From contig JANYKW010000149.1 of assembly GCA_025358025.1 (NCBI GenBank), positions 1 to 62,880 on the forward strand: 62,880 nucleotides of DNA, written 5' to 3'. The position numbers and the translations under genes were made by a program. The stretch is from Bacteroidia bacterium. Its GTDB lineage: Bacteria > Bacteroidota > Bacteroidia > Bacteroidales > Prolixibacteraceae. The number at the start of each line of letters is the position of its first letter. The first letter of the stretch is position 1. Below are positions 25,763 through 36,033 of this stretch, one piece after another. The notes under the pieces are model-generated. The model was not told the origin of the DNA. It did not search any database and saw only the letters and a program-made list of their open reading frames with translations.

Positions 25763-27097
25763 ATGATACGAAGCATTTTTACACTGGCTTATCTGTTGCT
25801 TTTAGCGCTTTTTACCTCGCTGCATGCCCAGGAGCTATGGACGCTCGATAGTTGCATCTCTTATGCACACAAAAATAATATACAGATAAAACAGAGCCAG
25901 TTAAACACCCAATACCAGGAAAATGTTCTCAAAGAGAAGAAGAACTCCAGATTACCCGACCTGAATGCACAGTTATCTCAGAATCTTAATTTTGGCCGCT
26001 CGCTCACTTACCTGAATGCCTATCAAAATGTCAATTCGGCACAGACTGATTTTGGCTTAGGAACCCAGGTCAACCTTTTTCAGGGAATGCAAATCAACAA
26101 TGCGATCAAGAAATCGGATTTGGACCTGAAAGCCAGTTTTGAAGATCTGTCGAAGGCGAAAGATGATCTTTCCCTCAACATTGCATCCACTTTCCTTGAA
26201 ATACTTTTTGCCAAGGAGTTGGTAAAAGTTGCAAAAGATCAGTTGGATATCACAAACCAACAACTAAAGCAATCACAGGAGAAGGTTAATGCAGGGAGTC
26301 TTGCCAGTGGTGCACTACTGGATATTGAGGCACAGGCAGCCAGGGAAGAGCTGAATCTGGTGGATGCCAAAAGCCAGGTACTGCTTTCCAAGCTGAAACT
26401 TGCGCAAATGCTTGAATTGGTCTATTCGGACCAGTTCGATGTGGAAATCCCAACGTTGCCTGAGGTTAACGCGCAGGTTTCGGTATCAACTTCGCAGGAT
26501 ATTTATCAGATAGCACTGAAACAAAGGCCTGAGATCAAGGGTGCCGAATATCGTTTCCAGAGTACAGCGATGCAGCTGAAGATGGCAAAGGGTGTCTACT
26601 ATCCGACATTATCCTTCTATGCCAATTATTACAATCTATACAACAACCAGTACGAATTATTGGATAAAAGCATCAGTTTTAGTGACCAGCTCAGCAACAA
26701 CCAGCGTAAAGGGGTTGGATTGCGGATGAATATTCCGATTTTTAATCGTATGCAGACCAAATCGCAGGTTAACAATGCAAAAATTCAGATGGAGAACACC
26801 CAGCTTGAGCTGGAGGGCACCAAGAAAGTGCTGATGCAGGAGATTGAAACTGCTCAGACAACAGCAATCACTTCCTTTAACCGGTTCAAATCTACCGAAA
26901 AGGCCGTAGTATCCATGAAAGAGGCTTTTCGTTATTCGGAGGAGAAATTCAATGTAGGAATGGTCAACGCGGTTGAATACAATACTGCCAAAACCACGCT
27001 GTTAAAAGCTTCATCCGAACTTCTCAGGGCGAAGTATGAGTTTATTTTTAAAACCAAGATCCTTGATTTTTACAGAGGCATGCCAATCACACTGTAA
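25763..27097 (+). CDS. TolC-family outer-membrane channel
   Basis: About 444 residues from the ATG at 25763, which starts a clear signal peptide (MIRSIFTLAYLLLLALFTSL, cleaved after HAQ). An in-frame extension to 25643 overlaps the adaptor gene and is spurious. The body shows two OEP repeats rich in Gln/Asn/Ala heptads: WTLDSCISYAHKNNIQIKQS, DFGLGTQVNLFQG, and the second-half counterparts KGVGLRMNIPIFNRM and FNVGMVNAVEYNTAKTTLL. It would trimerise as a periplasm-spanning channel. It completes the five-gene efflux operon. A 107-bp gap separates it from convergent rnhB. Confidence 0.94.
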   Translation: MIRSIFTLAYLLLLALFTSLHAQELWTLDSCISYAHKNNIQIKQSQLNTQYQENVLKEKKNSRLPDLNAQLSQNLNFGRSLTYLNAYQNVNSAQTDFGLGTQVNLFQGMQINNAIKKSDLDLKASFEDLSKAKDDLSLNIASTFLEILFAKELVKVAKDQLDITNQQLKQSQEKVNAGSLASGALLDIEAQAAREELNLVDAKSQVLLSKLKLAQMLELVYSDQFDVEIPTLPEVNAQVSVSTSQDIYQIALKQRPEIKGAEYRFQSTAMQLKMAKGVYYPTLSFYANYYNLYNNQYELLDKSISFSDQLSNNQRKGVGLRMNIPIFNRMQTKSQVNNAKIQMENTQLELEGTKKVLMQEIETAQTTAITSFNRFKSTEKAVVSMKEAFRYSEEKFNVGMVNAVEYNTAKTTLLKASSELLRAKYEFIFKTKILDFYRGMPITL

Positions 27098-27204
27098 GAA
27101 ACGAACTAAATTTCTTCCAAAGAGTATCATGTACTATTTAATGGGATTTGCGGGGGCTATTAAATGAGTGCCAGATTATAAACAAGATATTGGCTAAGCG
27201 GATA

Positions 27205-27804
27205 TTATAAAGCTAACATCAGTTGGGTATTGGTTAATCTGAATGTTTTTCTGTGGTGTTCCGTGATGCCTGAACGGGCAATGGCTTTTCTGTGATTTTC
27301 TGTAGGATACCCTTTGTTTTTATCCCATCCATACTCCGGAAAATCACCATGAATTTTCAGCATATAATCATCCCGGAAGGTCTTTGCCAGTATGGAGGCA
27401 GCTGCGATAGACATAAAGCGGCCATCGCCCTTCACAAAACAAGCGTGGGGAGTGTTCCCGAAGGGTTTAAATCTGTTTCCATCCACCAGGATCAGCTGCG
27501 GTTTTGGTTTCAGTTGTTTTAGAGCCTTGTGCATGGCAAGAATGGAGGCATTCAAGATATTGATCCTGTCAATTTCGAGTTGGTCGCAAATACCGACTGC
27601 CCATGCTACAGCTTCCTTAAGTATGACCTCTCTCAAGCTATAGCGCTGTTTTTCAGTGAGTTGTTTAGAATCATTCAAAATTGTTGAGGCAAAGGAACCG
27701 GGGAGTATTACCGCTGCAGAAAAAACGGGTCCGGCCAGACAGCCCCTTCCTGCTTCATCGCATCCGGCTTCAATTAATCCAGGGGTGTAACAGCTAAGCA
27801 ACAT
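27205..27804 (-). CDS. rnhB: ribonuclease HII
   Basis: A 199-residue enzyme that removes ribonucleotides and RNA from RNA-DNA hybrids. The catalytic DEAGRG motif is at residues 16-21 in [30 protein letters not shown], the LILVDGNRF aspartate and [21 protein letters not shown] are all conserved and complete the acidic active site. Length is normal. It lies downstream of sprA on the same strand, separated by a 141-bp gap with a GACGGA-type repeat. The upstream ruvA also handles DNA structures, but a functional link is not shown. A type I enzyme (rnhA) is encoded at 49073. Confidence 0.96.
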   Translation of the reverse strand: MLLSCYTPGLIEAGCDEAGRGCLAGPVFSAAVILPGSFASTILNDSKQLTEKQRYSLREVILKEAVAWAVGICDQLEIDRINILNASILAMHKALKQLKPKPQLILVDGNRFKPFGNTPHACFVKGDGRFMSIAAASILAKTFRDDYMLKIHGDFPEYGWDKNKGYPTENHRKAIARSGITEHHRKTFRLTNTQLMLAL

Positions 27805-27862
27805 TTTGATTGTTTAAAAAGTTTGAAAAAATCCCACCCTAACCACAGATTAAAAGAAAATT

Positions 27863-27943
27863 AACCCCGTCTCTCCATCTCTCCGTCATTTCCGTCTCTC
27901 CGTCCCTCCGTCCCTCCGTCATTTCCGTCCCTCCGTCTTTCTC
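27863..27943. repeat. GACGGA-type tandem repeat at the 3' end of sprA
   Basis: On the minus strand, starting 3 bp after the sprA stop, the sequence runs GAGAAAGACGGAGGGACGG and then alternates GACGGAGG, GACGGAAAT and GACGGAGA units. It is the same family as 24456-24545, 3.4 kb away and inverted relative to it. Confidence 0.8.
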
Positions 27944-27945
27944 TG

Positions 27946-30900
27946 CTATGGCAAAAGGGTGAACCTGAAACTAATACCAAAATTTGAATTGGTTGTGCGA
28001 TAGGAGTTTGAGATATAAGGGTTATTCACAATCCGGTCGTAGAATAATCTGACGAGGAATATCTCACTCAGATTGTAGTCGGCTGAAAATTTTAAAGAGA
28101 GCGCATCCTGTCCGGCGGTTAGCTGGTCGTTGGCTTCTACCAGTTTACGCAGTACAGTTTTGTTTTTCCCGTAGGTGATATCAGCCCTGAGGTTGAGGTC
28201 ATTGTTTAATGTTTTGGAACTGGATTTTGTCTTCAGGAAGATTTTCATGTTTTCGAAACGGTAGCCCAAACCGAGGCTTGCCTCATTGTTATACATTTCT
28301 GTAGCCTGGTTGTTCGTCAGACTCATGGTGATATTACGCATTTTCCTGTATTCCAGACGGGTAGTAAAATTGTTGAGCCAGGTTATGTCTATGTCGAACA
28401 ACGGATTAAAAGTTTCATTGACGTTGACGGCTGTGACATCCTGCAGGGGCATAAAATTGTTCTGTGCATCTTTTGTATAGCCATATCCGTCGGAGGCTGT
28501 TTTGTAGTTCATGTTGGAGAGATAGGAACCAACATTGTAGGTGGAGCGATAATCGTGCATGATATTCAGGGAGCGCATGACATTTTTCAAAAAATTTATT
28601 TTGGCCACGGCTCCTGAGTATTGTATCCGCCAGTTTGGCAGCATGAATCTAGCTGAAGGGAAAGGTGTAAGTTCAACTTTATTGACATCCCGGCCGGTGT
28701 AAGCGGCAAAGAATGCAGGTATAAGCACTTCCTGGGAAGTGGGACCGTATCCTACCGGGAAACCCGTATTTGGATCAATGGCTCCAGGCTGGTAGTTGTA
28801 ATCGGGGTTTGGGACCCTTGCAGCATCCTGTCTCTCTGCAATGACCTGACGGTTTGCCTGGAAGTCATTCCAACTTTTCGAATCCTGCACAAAGGCTTCC
28901 CCCAGTTTTTCGAAAGAGGTGCCTATTGAGATGATGGACATGCTGAAGTTCCCATTGAAGGAATTATTGTAAGCATCCCAGCCACTGGCGGCCCTGTAAA
29001 TGAAAAATTCGGAAGCATTTCTTGCAAAGATTCTGTTGGCTGTGAGATCGACTTTCAGGTCGGGTATAGGAACAAGTTTGGCACGAAGGTTCAATCGTGT
29101 ATTGTGGCTCATCATGTAGGGTTTGTTCAGGATGGTATCGGTGGTGATCCAGTTTTTGCCGGCTGCTTCAAAACCAAAATTAGTATTCTGGTGACCCAGA
29201 ATAAAAGGCAGGCCGGGGGCAAGTGAGGAGTTGATGCCATCTGAATAGTTGCTGAGACCGAAGACATTGCTTCCCGGAAGGTAACCAAAGAGGGAGGTTC
29301 CACCATTTTCGCTGTAAGAGAGACTGACATTGTATACCATCATCATGAATCTGGAAATCAATTCGTCCGGATGCAGCGCATTTTTGGGATCTTTTACTTT
29401 CTTCGCAGTGATCAGTACGGAAGCACTGTCATAATCGGCCAACGGGGTGAAAATGACCCTGTTGTCATTCACGGGTTTAATCTGACCGGCGATTGGCTTG
29501 CCGCTTTTATCAGAAACCTTCACTTCAACAGCCGGAGAACCAAGCTTATGGAAGAAAGAATAGGGTGCATTTTTTTTCAGCGTCAGGTTTTTTTCCACAT
29601 ATTTTGGGATCGCGGGAGGTCGCTGCCCTGTGGGATTTTGCCTGCTCTCCTGATTTTCCCTTCTACCCCTGCTGAATTCACCATATTTTTGGTTTACTTT
29701 TTGCAGATAGGGTACTTTGTTGTATAATCTCAGAAAATCCAGCTGACCGTTCAACTGGATTGAACTCATGTTACTGATTGAATTACCTACAACATAATCT
29801 CCCCTGGTAATTGGAGCCAGATTCCAGTCATAGCCTGATTGATAAACCAAATAGGCTGAAGTCCAGTCGAAACCTGGTATTTTGTTGATCGGCACGGTAT
29901 AGGTTAGATTCCAGGTTTGGTGATAATGGGTGTTTTTACCCCCTTCCAGGATAGATTTTGAGATGGTATCCTTCCTCGCATCATATTCCGACTTATTGGT
30001 TGTCTGCACCGGATCACCGATGCGGGAGGTATTAACGGCAGAGAAATCCAGTTTAATACTTCTGGTAAGGTCAAATCTAATATCATAGTACCGGTTCCAG
30101 ATAAAATCCTTCTGATAGGTGACCGGAAGTACGAAATCAGGATTTGTAATATTCCTGTACTGCAATTCACTTTGCATGTTATTCAAATCCGACCTGAAGG
30201 AGAGCTGGGCCGGTACAAAGCTAAAGTTGATATCCCTGATAAGTACCAACGATTTAGGTTTCAGACTTTTAAACGGATCGATGGATTTTGGTATTGAGTT
30301 AAACTGATAATTCAGCAGTGTCCGTGAGTTTTGTGTTTTCTCGGTCAATGTGTTAACATCCCCATGCTGAAACTGGTTAAAGGAATAGGAAAGAGAGAGG
30401 TTGGAAAGGTCATAAAACCTGGGATCTCCCGTTTTATTTGGTTTGTCGATTTGTATATTGGTGAAATTGATGCTCTTGCGTGAGCTGTAATCGAGGGAGG
30501 TTTTTTTAATTGAATCGCGTTCTGATTTTGTTTGGGCATTGTCAATGACATCTGTAAGTTTGACATCTTTGTCGACCGGAGAATATTCAGGTGTAGCGAT
30601 TGCCTTTGAAAAACTCATGTACATCGGTATTTTCACACCCGATTCAGGTTTAAAAAACTTACCCAGTTCGAGGTTGGTGGAGATATCATACTCTTTGGTA
30701 TCCTCTATCCTGCGGGTTGCCATTTTGGAATCGATATCCCCAAATCCGGAGGTTATCATTCTTCCTGAAAAGGAATAGGTTCCCAAATCCGCCAGGTTTC
30801 CGGATACGCGGCCGATAGCGGCCCAGCCTCCTTTTTCTTCGAAGTTGGTTAGCCGCAATTCATTGACCCAAACCTCCACCGACCGGCTACCCGAAGAGTG

Positions 30901-33900
30901 TCCTTTCCGGTTTCCAATGCCTATCATCATGATACTTATGTCGGACAAGTCGGGATTACCTTTGATCTTAATCTTGTTCTGGTTGTTATTGACCCCCCGG
31001 TGAATCTGCTCATAGATGTCCCCCATTTCGACGGTTGAGCCACTTTGATGCATCTCCGCATTGCGATCCATTTTCAACTGGGGGAGCAGATCCAAAGGAA
31101 TATATACACGGTTTTCGGAAGGCCATACGATGTACCGTTCGCTCTCAAGGTTGTTGTCGTAAATACCTGGAGGAGTTAATTTTAGCGGAATTTCATATTC
31201 ATAATAGTTGTACTGAAAATCTGATCCTACCCTTACGAAAAGGGACAGTTCATTGTCCCTTAGCGGGGCATTATCCAATTTTTCGGCATGAACCTCCAGT
31301 TTTAGGTTTTTGTACCGCCGAAGATCTACCGAAGTATTTTTATAGGATGCTTTTGATTCACCCGGTTCAACGTCCTGCACTTTCATGACCATGGATTGTT
31401 CGTTCAACTCACGAATTTGCGTATTGGCAGGGTCAATTACACGGTCGACACCGGGTGGCAGTACATAGTTGACAGGCTTGCGGTTGGCATTTTCTTCGAT
31501 GTTCACGGCCGAGAGGTCAATTTTGGTTGAAAGGGAGGAAGGAGTTCCATCCGTGTTGAGGGTTTTTTCGTATCTTCTCCAGTTTGAACGAACAAGATCG
31601 AGGGTAGCAAAGCGGATGACAACTGGTTTTTTCCAGCCATTAACGAGCATTCTCAGGAAACGGATAGACCTGAAATCGCTGATGGCGCCATAAGATTTGT
31701 CAGGGACAGAAACTGGAACCTTGAACTGGTACCAGGCAATGGTTGATTTTTTACCGCTTTTGAGGGTAACTTCCGATCTTTTGATGTCTGTTATGTAGTT
31801 GTTGCCTAAACGCATATTGGCCCGGTCGATCTTGAGATTATACTGGAAATAGGCTTCATTCTCGTTGAGGGTATTGTCGTCATTGATATCCTCCACGTCC
31901 GGAATGGAGGTGGCAGCCGTTGGGTAACTTTCGGCAGACTGATCTGTGGTAGGGGAATTACCTTCTGTGTTACTGAAATATTTGTATCGTTCGAGCAGGT
32001 CTTTTTTTTGTGCATCATAGTCTGTTCCCCTGAAGTAATGGAAATCATCTTTTGATGGGTCTTTTGCTGCCTCTGCAAAGGCACCGGCATCGACGATTGG
32101 CAACAGGGAGGCTAAAAATTTCTGATAAAAGGTTTTTTCATCGGCAGAACTTACTCCATCCAGTCCAATGTCCTGATATTTTCTCGATTGGGCAGAATTA
32201 TCGAATGCCTTCACCAGGGACTGCTGTTTGGAAACGCGTCCCCAGGTAGTGATATCCAAGTCGGTGAAATCGCCATTTGTAGGCAAACCGTGTTCGAAAG
32301 ATTTTCTTCCATCGCGGAGGATGTCTTCCGACACGGTGCCCAGATGGAAAACGAGATTCCCACCCGGATTCTCTTCACCTGGTTTGTCTTCGGCAAATGG
32401 ATCCATCATCCAAAATTCGATGTATTCGACGTTAGTTGCCTCAAAGTCGCTGGTTTCTATTCTCCGCATGATACCTCCCCACCTGCTTTCCGGCTGTGCC
32501 AGTGATCCATCCTTTAATACGCCGGATGAGTACGAAGTCGGACTGGTATCATAGTTATAGGGACCCCTCTCGGTGGGGTAAAAAGCCAGGTCCAGGGTCG
32601 GAATATTGGTCGGCTGACCAATGGGATTTTGCTTGTTTGGGAATATTTCTGACTGAAATACCTCCCTGACACGGTGGTCATCAAGGAGTTCTTCCTGCAA
32701 TAGATAAGAAGGAGCTGTATTCCTTTGCATGAAAGGGTCTATGACATACCAGGAGAGGAGTGCCCTGTTGTACCCGTATGCCAGATCGTTGATCAGGTTA
32801 CCTTCAGGAAACTGTTCGTTTCCCTGGGGAGTGCTGGCAAGCGACCATCCTACAAAGGATTTTAAATTGATTGGTGTTGTGGTTCCTTCAAAATCATCCA
32901 GGTAGACAGCACCTTCTTTGGAGATAGCTTTGGAATGTCCGGGGAATAGGCGTGCCCATTCCATTTCTACTGCAATTTTTGATTCCTCTTTTGTGTCAAG
33001 AAATGGCAGCGCATTCACCATTTTGGTAATAAAAGGGGCGGAAGTATTGTAACTTCCGTTAAATCCAAGCATGGTATTGGAAATTGGATCCTCCCCGTAG
33101 TTGACTTTTTGAGTCAGCGGCTTTTCGAGCAGATACATCACCGTAGATCCAATGTTGAAATTCTTGCTGATCTCGTAGTTAAGGTGGGTTCCCAGCATGG
33201 TTTTGCGCTGCATGCTGAAAAGATCCTGGCTCTCGGTGGAGATGGATACCGGGGTTCCGGAATCCAGCAAGCCCTGGTTGATAATCTTAATCCGGCCCTG
33301 AATATAGTCGACAATGTAATCGACGTCTTCCTTAAGCTCCCTTCCTCCAGCCATCACCTTGACCGATCCCCTGGTAATATCGAGGGCATCAAGGGAAATC
33401 TCGGAAGAGGAGAGTCCTTTATAACTTCCCTCCAGGTGGTACTTATTTTTTTCGGCATCCTGTTCTGCAACAGTCCTTGTATCGTTATAGAGTGTTGAAT
33501 AGACATAACGTTTGATTGCATTTGCATCTCCGTTGAATTTATTTTGGAGGTTCGAACCGAATGGCTGCACGACCGGGAAGATGATTCGTCCCTTTACGGC
33601 ATCGATGGTTATGCGATCCACAAAGTCAAAAATACCGTCAGGATATGGATCAAGCTGGGTATTCAGATTATCCAGATTCATCACGTTCAGAAGATTTATT
33701 TCCTTTAACGGACCATCCGGCAGATAATTCAGATCAGTTCCTGAAGCATCATTCCGGTATAAAATATCGAGTTTGAACTCCGCATTTGAAAGTCGTTGGG
33801 CGTGAATATTGTAAATATTTTTCATCATCAGATCCCAGTTTTTAAATTTGGGATTGAGATTTGTTCCTTTTAACATCTTCAAAACCAGTGTTTTTGGAGC

Positions 33901-35424
33901 TTCAATACCGTCTGTCGAGAACTCGCCGACCTGGAAAGTTTCCCCGTTGGCGGTGTACTGGTAAGCAATCGCGAGTATCTCATCCGAATTGAGGGCCATG
34001 TTGAGTGAGATATATCCCAGCTGACGGTTGATGCTATATTCTGTTGAATCGAGCCGTCTGGCATTTTCCATTTTTTCATAATCGCGACCGGCTATGAAAC
34101 CCTGCAGAGCAAGAGGTTTCAGTGCCTCATTCAAAGTTGCGATATCGCGGATACCAGGATAATTGGTTGTCAGCTCTTTGTACATGCCATTGATGTTGTT
34201 GTGCGGAAGCTGATTGAAAGGGTAAACCAGGCCGGGGGTATCATCAAATTCCGGAATAGTTTGATTCTGCATGTTTTGACCGTTCTCTCCCAGATCGAGA
34301 AGGGAAAGGATATTGCGGGATTCCTGGAATCTGCTGGATTTGTTGGTTACCCATACCTCTATCTTGTTGAGGGTGACAGAACTCTTGATAATGGGTATTT
34401 CAGCCAGGGACTGGTCGTAATTGTTGTAAAAATGGTGTCCAAGGAAAAAATTTCTGTTGGCGTCGTAATTGGTCGCATTGATCTCAAATTTCGTCCGTTC
34501 TGCCCCTCCCTGGGTATTGATGATTTTTGTTTCCCCTTTTTGTTGTGAAAAAAGTGCAGTGACAGAAAGTTTGCCGAACTGAAGATCTGTTTTTACCCCA
34601 AAAAGATTGGTGCCACCCCGGATGAGGGATCCGGAAAGCGGCATCGAAACATTACCGGCTTCAACATTTCTAACTATATCGTCTTCATCGCCGGTATAGT
34701 TGATTCTAATTTTATTTTCAAAATCGAAGGTTGCATCGGTATTGTAATTGAATCTCATCTTCATCCTCTCTCCGATCTCACCTTCCAGGCTGACATTGAT
34801 TTTCTGGTTAAAATCGAAGGTGGTATTGTGTTGCATCCTGGTTGGGATAGCCGGATTCTCAATTTTGTTGTATTTTAGTCCGAGCGTCATCTCCACGTAT
34901 CCCTGGGGACGAATATTCACCACGCTGCTCCCGAATACTTTGTTAAAAGCATCTCCGCCAATTTGAAACTGGGGAATGATCTGCGATTGTCGTTGGAAGG
35001 ATTGTTGTGAAATTTTTTCCCTCCAGTAACGGTCGATGGATTCTTTCAAATCGGTCTGCATAAATTCATGCAGGCTCAGTGCACCGGGCAACCTGTATTC
35101 AATGGTTCCTGCTTTTTCTGTAATCAGATATTGTCCTGTCAGCGCATCGTAAATGACTTCTGTTTTGATATTGGAGGGCTTTTTCAGATAAAAAGCAGTA
35201 CTGTCATCGTTTTTCAGTTGAGAAAATGGATTGGCCTTTTTTTTGGGATTTAGCTGATATTCGGTTGAATCACTTGCGATAGAATCGCCGGAAGGTAGAA
35301 TAAAAGCATGAAAGGGACTGTGCAAAGCATTTGCATACCCAATGGACGCGTTGCTATGCCAAAATAATGCAAAACATGCGGAGAGCAATGCTGCAACTAA
35401 TGGTTTGAAAATTACTTTTTTCAA
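27946..35424 (-). CDS. sprA: SprA, outer-membrane channel of the type IX secretion system
   Basis: A 2,492-residue protein, the usual size for SprA/SOV. The N-terminus MKKVIFKPLVAALLSACFAL is a signal peptide. The body contains the recurrent SprA blocks: TQTQ-free plug-flanking strands such as YVEMTLGLKYNKIENPAIPT, DFNQKINVSLEGEIGERMKM, VNIRPQGYVEMTLG, GAVYLDDFEGTTTPINL and EVWVNELRLTNFEEKGGWAA. In characterised systems SprA forms a single-chain 36-strand barrel, the translocon through which folded substrates with C-terminal sorting domains cross the outer membrane. Its presence implies a complete T9SS elsewhere. It follows ruvA by 5 bp. No other T9SS gene (gldKLMN, porV) is in the window. 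The final aromatic residues (FRFTLLP) suit barrel insertion. Confidence 0.97.
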   Translation of the reverse strand: MKKVIFKPLVAALLSACFALFWHSNASIGYANALHSPFHAFILPSGDSIASDSTEYQLNPKKKANPFSQLKNDDSTAFYLKKPSNIKTEVIYDALTGQYLITEKAGTIEYRLPGALSLHEFMQTDLKESIDRYWREKISQQSFQRQSQIIPQFQIGGDAFNKVFGSSVVNIRPQGYVEMTLGLKYNKIENPAIPTRMQHNTTFDFNQKINVSLEGEIGERMKMRFNYNTDATFDFENKIRINYTGDEDDIVRNVEAGNVSMPLSGSLIRGGTNLFGVKTDLQFGKLSVTALFSQQKGETKIINTQGGAERTKFEINATNYDANRNFFLGHHFYNNYDQSLAEIPIIKSSVTLNKIEVWVTNKSSRFQESRNILSLLDLGENGQNMQNQTIPEFDDTPGLVYPFNQLPHNNINGMYKELTTNYPGIRDIATLNEALKPLALQGFIAGRDYEKMENARRLDSTEYSINRQLGYISLNMALNSDEILAIAYQYTANGETFQVGEFSTDGIEAPKTLVLKMLKGTNLNPKFKNWDLMMKNIYNIHAQRLSNAEFKLDILYRNDASGTDLNYLPDGPLKEINLLNVMNLDNLNTQLDPYPDGIFDFVDRITIDAVKGRIIFPVVQPFGSNLQNKFNGDANAIKRYVYSTLYNDTRTVAEQDAEKNKYHLEGSYKGLSSSEISLDALDITRGSVKVMAGGRELKEDVDYIVDYIQGRIKIINQGLLDSGTPVSISTESQDLFSMQRKTMLGTHLNYEISKNFNIGSTVMYLLEKPLTQKVNYGEDPISNTMLGFNGSYNTSAPFITKMVNALPFLDTKEESKIAVEMEWARLFPGHSKAISKEGAVYLDDFEGTTTPINLKSFVGWSLASTPQGNEQFPEGNLINDLAYGYNRALLSWYVIDPFMQRNTAPSYLLQEELLDDHRVREVFQSEIFPNKQNPIGQPTNIPTLDLAFYPTERGPYNYDTSPTSYSSGVLKDGSLAQPESRWGGIMRRIETSDFEATNVEYIEFWMMDPFAEDKPGEENPGGNLVFHLGTVSEDILRDGRKSFEHGLPTNGDFTDLDITTWGRVSKQQSLVKAFDNSAQSRKYQDIGLDGVSSADEKTFYQKFLASLLPIVDAGAFAEAAKDPSKDDFHYFRGTDYDAQKKDLLERYKYFSNTEGNSPTTDQSAESYPTAATSIPDVEDINDDNTLNENEAYFQYNLKIDRANMRLGNNYITDIKRSEVTLKSGKKSTIAWYQFKVPVSVPDKSYGAISDFRSIRFLRMLVNGWKKPVVIRFATLDLVRSNWRRYEKTLNTDGTPSSLSTKIDLSAVNIEENANRKPVNYVLPPGVDRVIDPANTQIRELNEQSMVMKVQDVEPGESKASYKNTSVDLRRYKNLKLEVHAEKLDNAPLRDNELSLFVRVGSDFQYNYYEYEIPLKLTPPGIYDNNLESERYIVWPSENRVYIPLDLLPQLKMDRNAEMHQSGSTVEMGDIYEQIHRGVNNNQNKIKIKGNPDLSDISIMMIGIGNRKGHSSGSRSVEVWVNELRLTNFEEKGGWAAIGRVSGNLADLGTYSFSGRMITSGFGDIDSKMATRRIEDTKEYDISTNLELGKFFKPESGVKIPMYMSFSKAIATPEYSPVDKDVKLTDVIDNAQTKSERDSIKKTSLDYSSRKSINFTNIQIDKPNKTGDPRFYDLSNLSLSYSFNQFQHGDVNTLTEKTQNSRTLLNYQFNSIPKSIDPFKSLKPKSLVLIRDINFSFVPAQLSFRSDLNNMQSELQYRNITNPDFVLPVTYQKDFIWNRYYDIRFDLTRSIKLDFSAVNTSRIGDPVQTTNKSEYDARKDTISKSILEGGKNTHYHQTWNLTYTVPINKIPGFDWTSAYLVYQSGYDWNLAPITRGDYVVGNSISNMSSIQLNGQLDFLRLYNKVPYLQKVNQKYGEFSRGRRENQESRQNPTGQRPPAIPKYVEKNLTLKKNAPYSFFHKLGSPAVEVKVSDKSGKPIAGQIKPVNDNRVIFTPLADYDSASVLITAKKVKDPKNALHPDELISRFMMMVYNVSLSYSENGGTSLFGYLPGSNVFGLSNYSDGINSSLAPGLPFILGHQNTNFGFEAAGKNWITTDTILNKPYMMSHNTRLNLRAKLVPIPDLKVDLTANRIFARNASEFFIYRAASGWDAYNNSFNGNFSMSIISIGTSFEKLGEAFVQDSKSWNDFQANRQVIAERQDAARVPNPDYNYQPGAIDPNTGFPVGYGPTSQEVLIPAFFAAYTGRDVNKVELTPFPSARFMLPNWRIQYSGAVAKINFLKNVMRSLNIMHDYRSTYNVGSYLSNMNYKTASDGYGYTKDAQNNFMPLQDVTAVNVNETFNPLFDIDITWLNNFTTRLEYRKMRNITMSLTNNQATEMYNNEASLGLGYRFENMKIFLKTKSSSKTLNNDLNLRADITYGKNKTVLRKLVEANDQLTAGQDALSLKFSADYNLSEIFLVRLFYDRIVNNPYISNSYRTTNSNFGISFRFTLLP

Positions 35425-35429
35425 TTTCG

Positions 35430-36011
35430 TTAAAAACTCTTTAACGCCAATTTGATCAGGTTTTCAACAGCAATGGCAGGTTGTTCGGTTAGGACCTGGT
35501 CGATCAGTTTCTCGACGGCTTTTTTGTTAAAACCGAGCATCTCCAAAGCTGCAATTGCTTCAGAACGAACCGGGTTTTCACCCGAGCGGAATAGAAAATC
35601 ACCACCAGAAATTTTCCCTATTTTATCTTTCAGATCAATAATTACTCTCTGGGCGGTTTTGATGCCTATCCCTTTAATATTTTTCAGCAAGCCGACATTT
35701 TCGTTCAGTATAGCATGCCTGAGCTCCTCCGGTTTGTGCGAGGAGAGCATCATCACTGCGGTGTTGGCACCAATACCGTTCACAGAAATAAGCATCCGGA
35801 ATAGTTCACGTTCGGTCTGTTCGAAAAAACCATACAAGATGTGTGCATCTTCACGAACAACCTGGTGAAGAAATAGTCTGGCTTTTTCACTGCCGTGAAG
35901 CTGGGAATAGGTCGTAAGGGATATATGCACAAAATAGCCGATATCACCGGCCTCTATAACAATGCCTGCAGGTGTTAAACTGCTGATGGATCCTCTAATA
36001 TATTCAAACAT
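35430..36011 (-). CDS. ruvA: Holliday junction branch-migration protein RuvA
   Basis: A 193-residue RuvA with its three domains: an N-terminal OB-fold (MFEYIRGSISSLTPAGIVIE), two helix-hairpin-helix motifs (FRMLISVNGIGANTAVMML and LLKNIKGIGIKTAQRVIIDL), and a C-terminal UBA-like domain (EAIAALEMLGFNKKAVEKLI). Tetramers of RuvA bind the four-way junction and load the RuvB motor. The gene lies 22 bp downstream of pdxA and 5 bp upstream of sprA on the same strand, an arrangement (ruvA followed by sprA) that is common in Bacteroidota. ruvB and ruvC are not here. Length and motifs are normal. Confidence 0.96.
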   Translation of the reverse strand: MFEYIRGSISSLTPAGIVIEAGDIGYFVHISLTTYSQLHGSEKARLFLHQVVREDAHILYGFFEQTERELFRMLISVNGIGANTAVMMLSSHKPEELRHAILNENVGLLKNIKGIGIKTAQRVIIDLKDKIGKISGGDFLFRSGENPVRSEAIAALEMLGFNKKAVEKLIDQVLTEQPAIAVENLIKLALKSF

Positions 36012-36033
36012 GAGAAGCTGAATTTAATGAAAC

